Positions 58,295-64,000 of a stretch of 64,000 bases of DNA are shown here, piece by piece. The first letter of the stretch is position 1. The number at the start of each line of letters is the position of its first letter. The notes below the pieces were generated by a model. It saw only the letters and a list, made by a program, of their open reading frames with translations, was not told the DNA's origin and made no database searches. The stretch is from Ophthalmolycus amberensis (taxonomy: Eukaryota > Chordata > Actinopteri > Perciformes > Zoarcidae), in the NCBI GenBank assembly GCA_024529925.1, contig JAFEUB010001122.1, positions 911,001-975,000 of the forward strand. The letters run 5' to 3'. The translations under genes and the position numbers were made by a program.

Positions 58295-59221
58295 ATGGCC
58301 CACCCTTACGAGCCTTGGTTAAGGACAGCACCACCAAGTGGCAGCCCAGAAGACATGAACATCCCCTCCTGGTGGGACCTCCACAGGGACGTCCAGTCAG
58401 GGAGCTGGATAGACCTGCAGACAGGGCAGGGTGTCAGCTTGCCTTCAGTAAATCCAGGGAGCTCCATGGGGTTGCAGCACTCTTTAGGGCCCTACGGATC
58501 TGACCCGCAGCTGTGCATCCTGCCTCCAGCTCAACTCGTTCAAGCCTCACACTCATCTCACCTCTTCCCCCAGGATGGCTTCAAGATGGAGCCACTGGCC
58601 CCTGATATGCTGCAGCAAGAATCGTTCTCCCTGGAGGAACCACAGGAGAACCCCGTCTCAGCCCGCCCCAAGCCCCAGCGCCGTTCCACTCCCAGAGGCG
58701 GCGGCCAGGCTGCGTGTCGCTGCCCTAACTGCGTCCATGCTGAACAGCTGGGCCAGAGCACTGACGACAGCAGGAGGAAGCACATGCATAACTGCCACAT
58801 CCCTGGTTGCGGCAAAGCATACGCCAAGACCTCCCATCTGAAGGCTCACCTAAGATGGCACAGCGGGGACCGGCCGTTTGTCTGCAACTGGCTCTTTTGC
58901 GGCAAGAGATTCACACGCTCTGATGAACTGCAGCGGCACCTTCAGACACACACTGGTGCTAAGAAGTTCAGCTGCTCATTATGTCCTCGAGTGTTTATGC
59001 GTAATGACCACCTGGCCAAGCACATGCGCACACATGAGTCCCCGCCAGGACATGGGGAGGAGAGGGTAAATGGAGATGGGAGGATGGATAAGGGCTTTGA
59101 TACACCTAAACCTCCTCAGTCCTCCTCCAATGTGTCTGCGTCTGACACCACAGAGCCTCCGCTGAAGCTGAAATGTGAGACAGACCCCTCAGTCTCAGGC
59201 GTGACAGGGCAGTCTGGCTAA
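58295..59221 (+). CDS. sp6: Transcription factor Sp6 (epiprofin)
   Basis: A single-exon CDS of 308 residues starting at GCCATGG; an in-frame TGA 48 nt upstream fixes the start. The N-terminus has [25 protein letters not shown] and DPQLC, the order found in mammalian SP6. A Buttonhead box (ACRCPNC) lies near residue 140. Three C2H2 fingers follow from about residue 167: [40 protein letters not shown] and [18 protein letters not shown], with the KAH/RER/RHK contact residues of the Sp family that read GC/GT boxes. Known role: ectodermal transcription factor in tooth, limb or fin and skin epithelium. The neighbouring scrn2 and downstream cwc25 agree with human 17q order. SP7, SP8 or SP9 would be longer with a different N-terminus. 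Confidence 0.95.
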   Translation: MAHPYEPWLRTAPPSGSPEDMNIPSWWDLHRDVQSGSWIDLQTGQGVSLPSVNPGSSMGLQHSLGPYGSDPQLCILPPAQLVQASHSSHLFPQDGFKMEPLAPDMLQQESFSLEEPQENPVSARPKPQRRSTPRGGGQAACRCPNCVHAEQLGQSTDDSRRKHMHNCHIPGCGKAYAKTSHLKAHLRWHSGDRPFVCNWLFCGKRFTRSDELQRHLQTHTGAKKFSCSLCPRVFMRNDHLAKHMRTHESPPGHGEERVNGDGRMDKGFDTPKPPQSSSNVSASDTTEPPLKLKCETDPSVSGVTGQSG

Positions 59222-61550
59222 TTTCATCACTTTTAGAAGATTTTTATTGCAGTTAAAGGTGAACATTTGTTCCCCTCTCTGTCATTGAGGCGTAATAGTT
59301 TTACAATAGAATAGAGAATAGAAAAAAGGTTTGGACAAACTTTCTCTGATGAAAGTTGGATGGAACAGAGAGTGTGTTCATCTGTCGTCCTGTGAATTTA
59401 TCAACTGAGCTAACTCAGTGATAATCTAAATGTTATAGCACACAGAAAAAAAGGAATTTGACCTATTTTGTGGATACAACTTTACTCTGTTTACTTAAAA
59501 TGGAAGGTGGCTAAAGGATTGCTGCTTGAGCTACAAATACCAGCAGACCAAGAGACTGGGATGAGATTAACTGAAGGTGGCTCGTTAACTCGTTTACAAT
59601 GAAATTAATCAAATGTGTTACTGGAAGTTTTGGAGAAATGTTTGACTCCAACACAGTTTAATATAACAAATTCAAAGGCAGCATGCTGTTGAATGGAGAA
59701 AAGAGACAGTGATACTTAGTTTTTGTCTCAATCACCATATGTGTGTGTAGCCTACTGTGCAAGTTGTGATAAGACACTGGAATATAATACAGCATTTTGT
59801 AATTTAAAAAGGACAATAGCTATTTGGAAGGTTGAAGGTTCATGCCACAAAACTGTGCATATATTGGTATGGCAATGATAATATGATAATATAATATAGA
59901 AAAGGGAATTCCATGCACGACAAAGGCTCGTATTTACCAAATAATTGTGTGTTTCTGTTGCCACCGTAGTTATGATGGTAAAACACTTATTAATACGAAT
60001 AATCACACAGTAGGAGAATGTGAACGTTGGTTTTAGGTTACCAGACGGACCACAACAATGCAAATTGCATTGTTAATCGTTAAGGAATTAAGTGTGATGA
60101 TGATGTGAAAAGAGTAAACTCACAGATCACAACTAATTGAACCTAAAAATGAAAAGTGGTCAGAGCCGCTGAGGACATAATGTGATGCCCTCCACTTCTG
60201 GCACGTAAGAACAAGAGAGAAAGCTGAGCTGCATGATCATTAATGCTGGAAAATGGAGAAAAAATGCTGAATGGGCAAATTCATCTTTTTGCTACAAACA
60301 CGACTCCACATGTCCGTCACTATAGGCTGCTGGTGCAGCTGAATGAAACTCAGTTGGGTTGTTTACTACAGTGGCCTCTGCAGTCACAAGATGTAAAGCT
60401 GCGCTAATCACAATTTCAATATTAACAAAGGAAAAAATGTGCCTGAGTGATGAACTCTCAGAGTATTATCACTAAACTCTGCAGCTCTACTGAGCACACT
60501 ATTTACCGTTTTAGTTCAGTCTCACCGTTCTCATCAAAATCTTTACATGGTGATGAAATGTCAAAGTTTTATACACAGTTAGTTCTGCTGCCATCAAGTG
60601 GCCAAAAAGAAAATCCGCTTTTAATATCCCAAATGTGCAACAGGAAATCTTAAAAGAGCGATCCTTAAGTTAAATTCATGCCTGAAAAGGTTCAGGCTGT
60701 GGTTGAAGCAGTAGGTTGTCCTATGAATACTATCTAGGTGTACCTCATGTGGGTTTATACAGTTCTTCCAAATATCATCAGCTTGATAACCATTTGCATG
60801 TCGGATCAAGCTGTAGTCCCAATCATCAACAAACAATGTGTGAAGGGCTTGTCTCTCAACACATTTCATTCAGAGCTGTTGGTGTGTCTGCAGTTTTTCC
60901 ATGTTCACTGACACTCAACTCATTCAACAAAACACTTTTTGAAACATGTCTCTGAATTAGCAGAGAACGACTGTGTTTTCATTGTAGTTAATGGAAGAAA
61001 ATACAGTTTAACAACAAAAGCATCAGAATTAGTTTAGCTTACTTGTTTGGAATAGTCAACTTTCATAATCAATAATATGTGATCAATAGTTCTGTAGCAA
61101 GCAGTGTAGGCAGCTTTACAGTTTAAAACACTATTAGGATGTATGTAACCCATCACAGACACTAGGCTGAGATTTCTATATATTTAGGGAGTTTGCATTA
61201 TTGGAGGCTCACAATTGCTGTATTTATGTATAGGAGATAAGATATGGAAGACTGCTTAAACATTAGTCAATTGACTATTTCTATTATTTCTAATAATAGA
61301 AATAGTCTTCTTTTATGTTGGTCGGTAGAACAAAATGGACAACTTTGTTTTAATTTGTTGATGTAGTGAATGTTTAGTTGACTGTAATAAAATATGTTCT
61401 AAAACTTTTAATAAGTTAAGTATCATGGTGTTATAACTTGTATTATTGTCCTTTAAATAAAAAAACTATATTCTGTGCCCATGTTGAACCTTTTTTTTAA
61501 CCAAAAGATGTGCTAATTGTCAATTATTCTTTCCAGTTTAATTTGTACTC
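59222..61550 (+). other. Probable sp6 3' UTR and flank
   Basis: No coding exon was recognised. AATAAA-type signals occur near 61386 and 61457. Part of this AT-rich tract is probably the sp6 3' UTR; its end cannot be set from sequence alone. Confidence 0.35.
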
Positions 61551-61557
61551 ACAACAG

Positions 61558-61603
<46 letters not shown>
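61558..61603. repeat. (ATT)n microsatellite
   Basis: About 15 ATT units, directly visible. Confidence 0.97.
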
Positions 61604-61608
<5 letters not shown>

Positions 61609-61724
61609 TAGTAGCAGAATAACAACAAGTAAGTTGGATTTCTTTAGACCCTGTAAATGTTTGTATCATATATCATATATTACATAACATTTTTTACACA
61701 ATTAGATGTGGTGTTAGAATCCCA

Positions 61725-62290
61725 AGTTAAAAACACAAGTGTGGTCTTTAGAGTGGTCTGCTGGGGCAGCAGCATCTTGACAGCCGACAGGAAGAGACTA
61801 AACAAACTCATCAAGAAGGCCAGCAGTGTGCTGGATACGGTGGAAGTGGTGGGAGACAAGAGGATGATGGCTCAGATATCATCCCTGATGGACAACACCT
61901 CCCACCCCATGCTGGCTGCTCTGTGTAGCTCCTTCAGCACTGAGTGATTCACCCTCGGTGTGTGAAGGAGAGGTACCGCATGGTTCTTCCTTCCTGCTGC
62001 TGTCAGGCTGCACAACCAGCTTTGCTCCCAGTAGACCACACAACACTAAAACATCTGTGCAATATAAATACACTGTGCAATACAACAATTATTCTGTCTA
62101 TATATATAACATTTTTAGTTTTTAGTTATAGTTATATTTTAGTTATTGTGGATTTTACTTACTTAATATTCTTTACTGTTTATTATTTATTTATAATACT
62201 TGTTTTGATACATTGTTTTTTACTACGTCTCTTGTTTGCACTATCCACTATGCTGCTGTAATCCTGTAAATTCCCCCACTAATCTTATTT
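61725..62290 (+). mobile_element. LINE (Rex/L2-like) 3' end: ORF2 C-terminus and 3' UTR
   Basis: The reading contains VCWGSSILTADRKRLNKLIK, KASSVLDTVEVVGDKRM, SLMDNTSHPMLAALCSSFST and, after a stop, FFLPAAVRLHNQLC. This is the conserved C-terminus of fish non-LTR reverse transcriptases, degraded by frameshift or stop. The following TTTGCACTATCCACTATGCT and GTAATCCTGTAAATT resemble the usual 3' UTR end of such elements. Confidence 0.82.
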
Positions 62291-62669
62291 TATTTTAGAA
62301 GGATGATCCATACAGTATGTGCAACTAATTAACAACCATCAAAGCACGTACATTGACATAAAGCTCATTTTTACGAACTGCGACCATAACAACTAGAAAG
62401 TCACAGCCATATCGCTGACTGTTTATTCCGGTTTACTCGCGACGATGACGCTGTAATGTCAGGACCTGACGATAGGCGCGTGAAGGCACTGTGAGCTGGA
62501 ACCGGAAAGAGAATTATACAAAACAGGAAGTATACAAAACACATAACACACACGTCTCGGTGGCTCCATTTTCTTGCTTGGGTTGAACTTTCGTTGTTCC
62601 ACCTTTTATAGTATAGATAGATTTGTCTTTTTCCATTTATTACTGGATTGAAACGACGACTTTTCCAAG

Positions 62670-64000
<1,331 letters not shown>

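Noticed and set aside
61657..61947. 96-codon ORF as a host gene
   Set aside because: It is the C-terminal end of a non-LTR retrotransposon reverse transcriptase with no start or upstream domain.

Overview
The window is nuclear DNA of a ray-finned (teleost, probably percomorph-type) fish. The evidence is spliced vertebrate genes with short GT-AG introns, abundant fish interspersed repeats, hAT and Tc1 transposon remnants, LINE 3' fragments and long microsatellites. There are no operons, rRNA, tRNA genes or CRISPR arrays. Gene models were built by hand from reading frame, splice-site and phase consistency. All exon sets listed are in frame from end to end.

Layout: (1) 369-3487, + strand, the last 13 coding exons of a leukocyte-type integrin alpha chain. 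(2) 8212-16475, - strand, a ten-exon CCCH zinc-finger gene of the ZC3H4/6/8 family, with a hAT transposon remnant in intron 3, a GC-AG intron and an apparent AT-AC U12-type intron inside the finger-coding region. (3) 17769-18653, a decayed Tc1-like element. (4) 19109-21184, + strand, pla2g12b, with His-to-Leu at the catalytic position and a C-terminal KDEL. (5) 24785-27620 and 31150-34005, - strand, two head-to-tail paralogous arginine/serine-rich genes tentatively assigned as ZNF318-like; a LINE remnant split by an unexplained insertion lies between them. (6) 36803-44491, - strand, scrn2 (secernin-2), seven coding exons. (7) About 45-58 kb, a long gene-poor tract with repeats and candidate regulatory DNA. 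(8) 58295-59221, + strand, sp6, a single coding exon. (9) 62670-64000, + strand, the start of cwc25, which runs off the window.

The genes do not form one pathway. scrn2, sp6 and cwc25 have human counterparts on chromosome 17q, which supports those assignments. The genes to the left have human counterparts on other chromosomes, so the window may span an old rearrangement point. The most interesting signals are the AT-AC/GC-AG intron pair, the diverged tandem ZNF318-like pair, the non-catalytic KDEL-tailed phospholipase, and candidate Wnt-responsive sites upstream of sp6. I did not find a clearly novel system.
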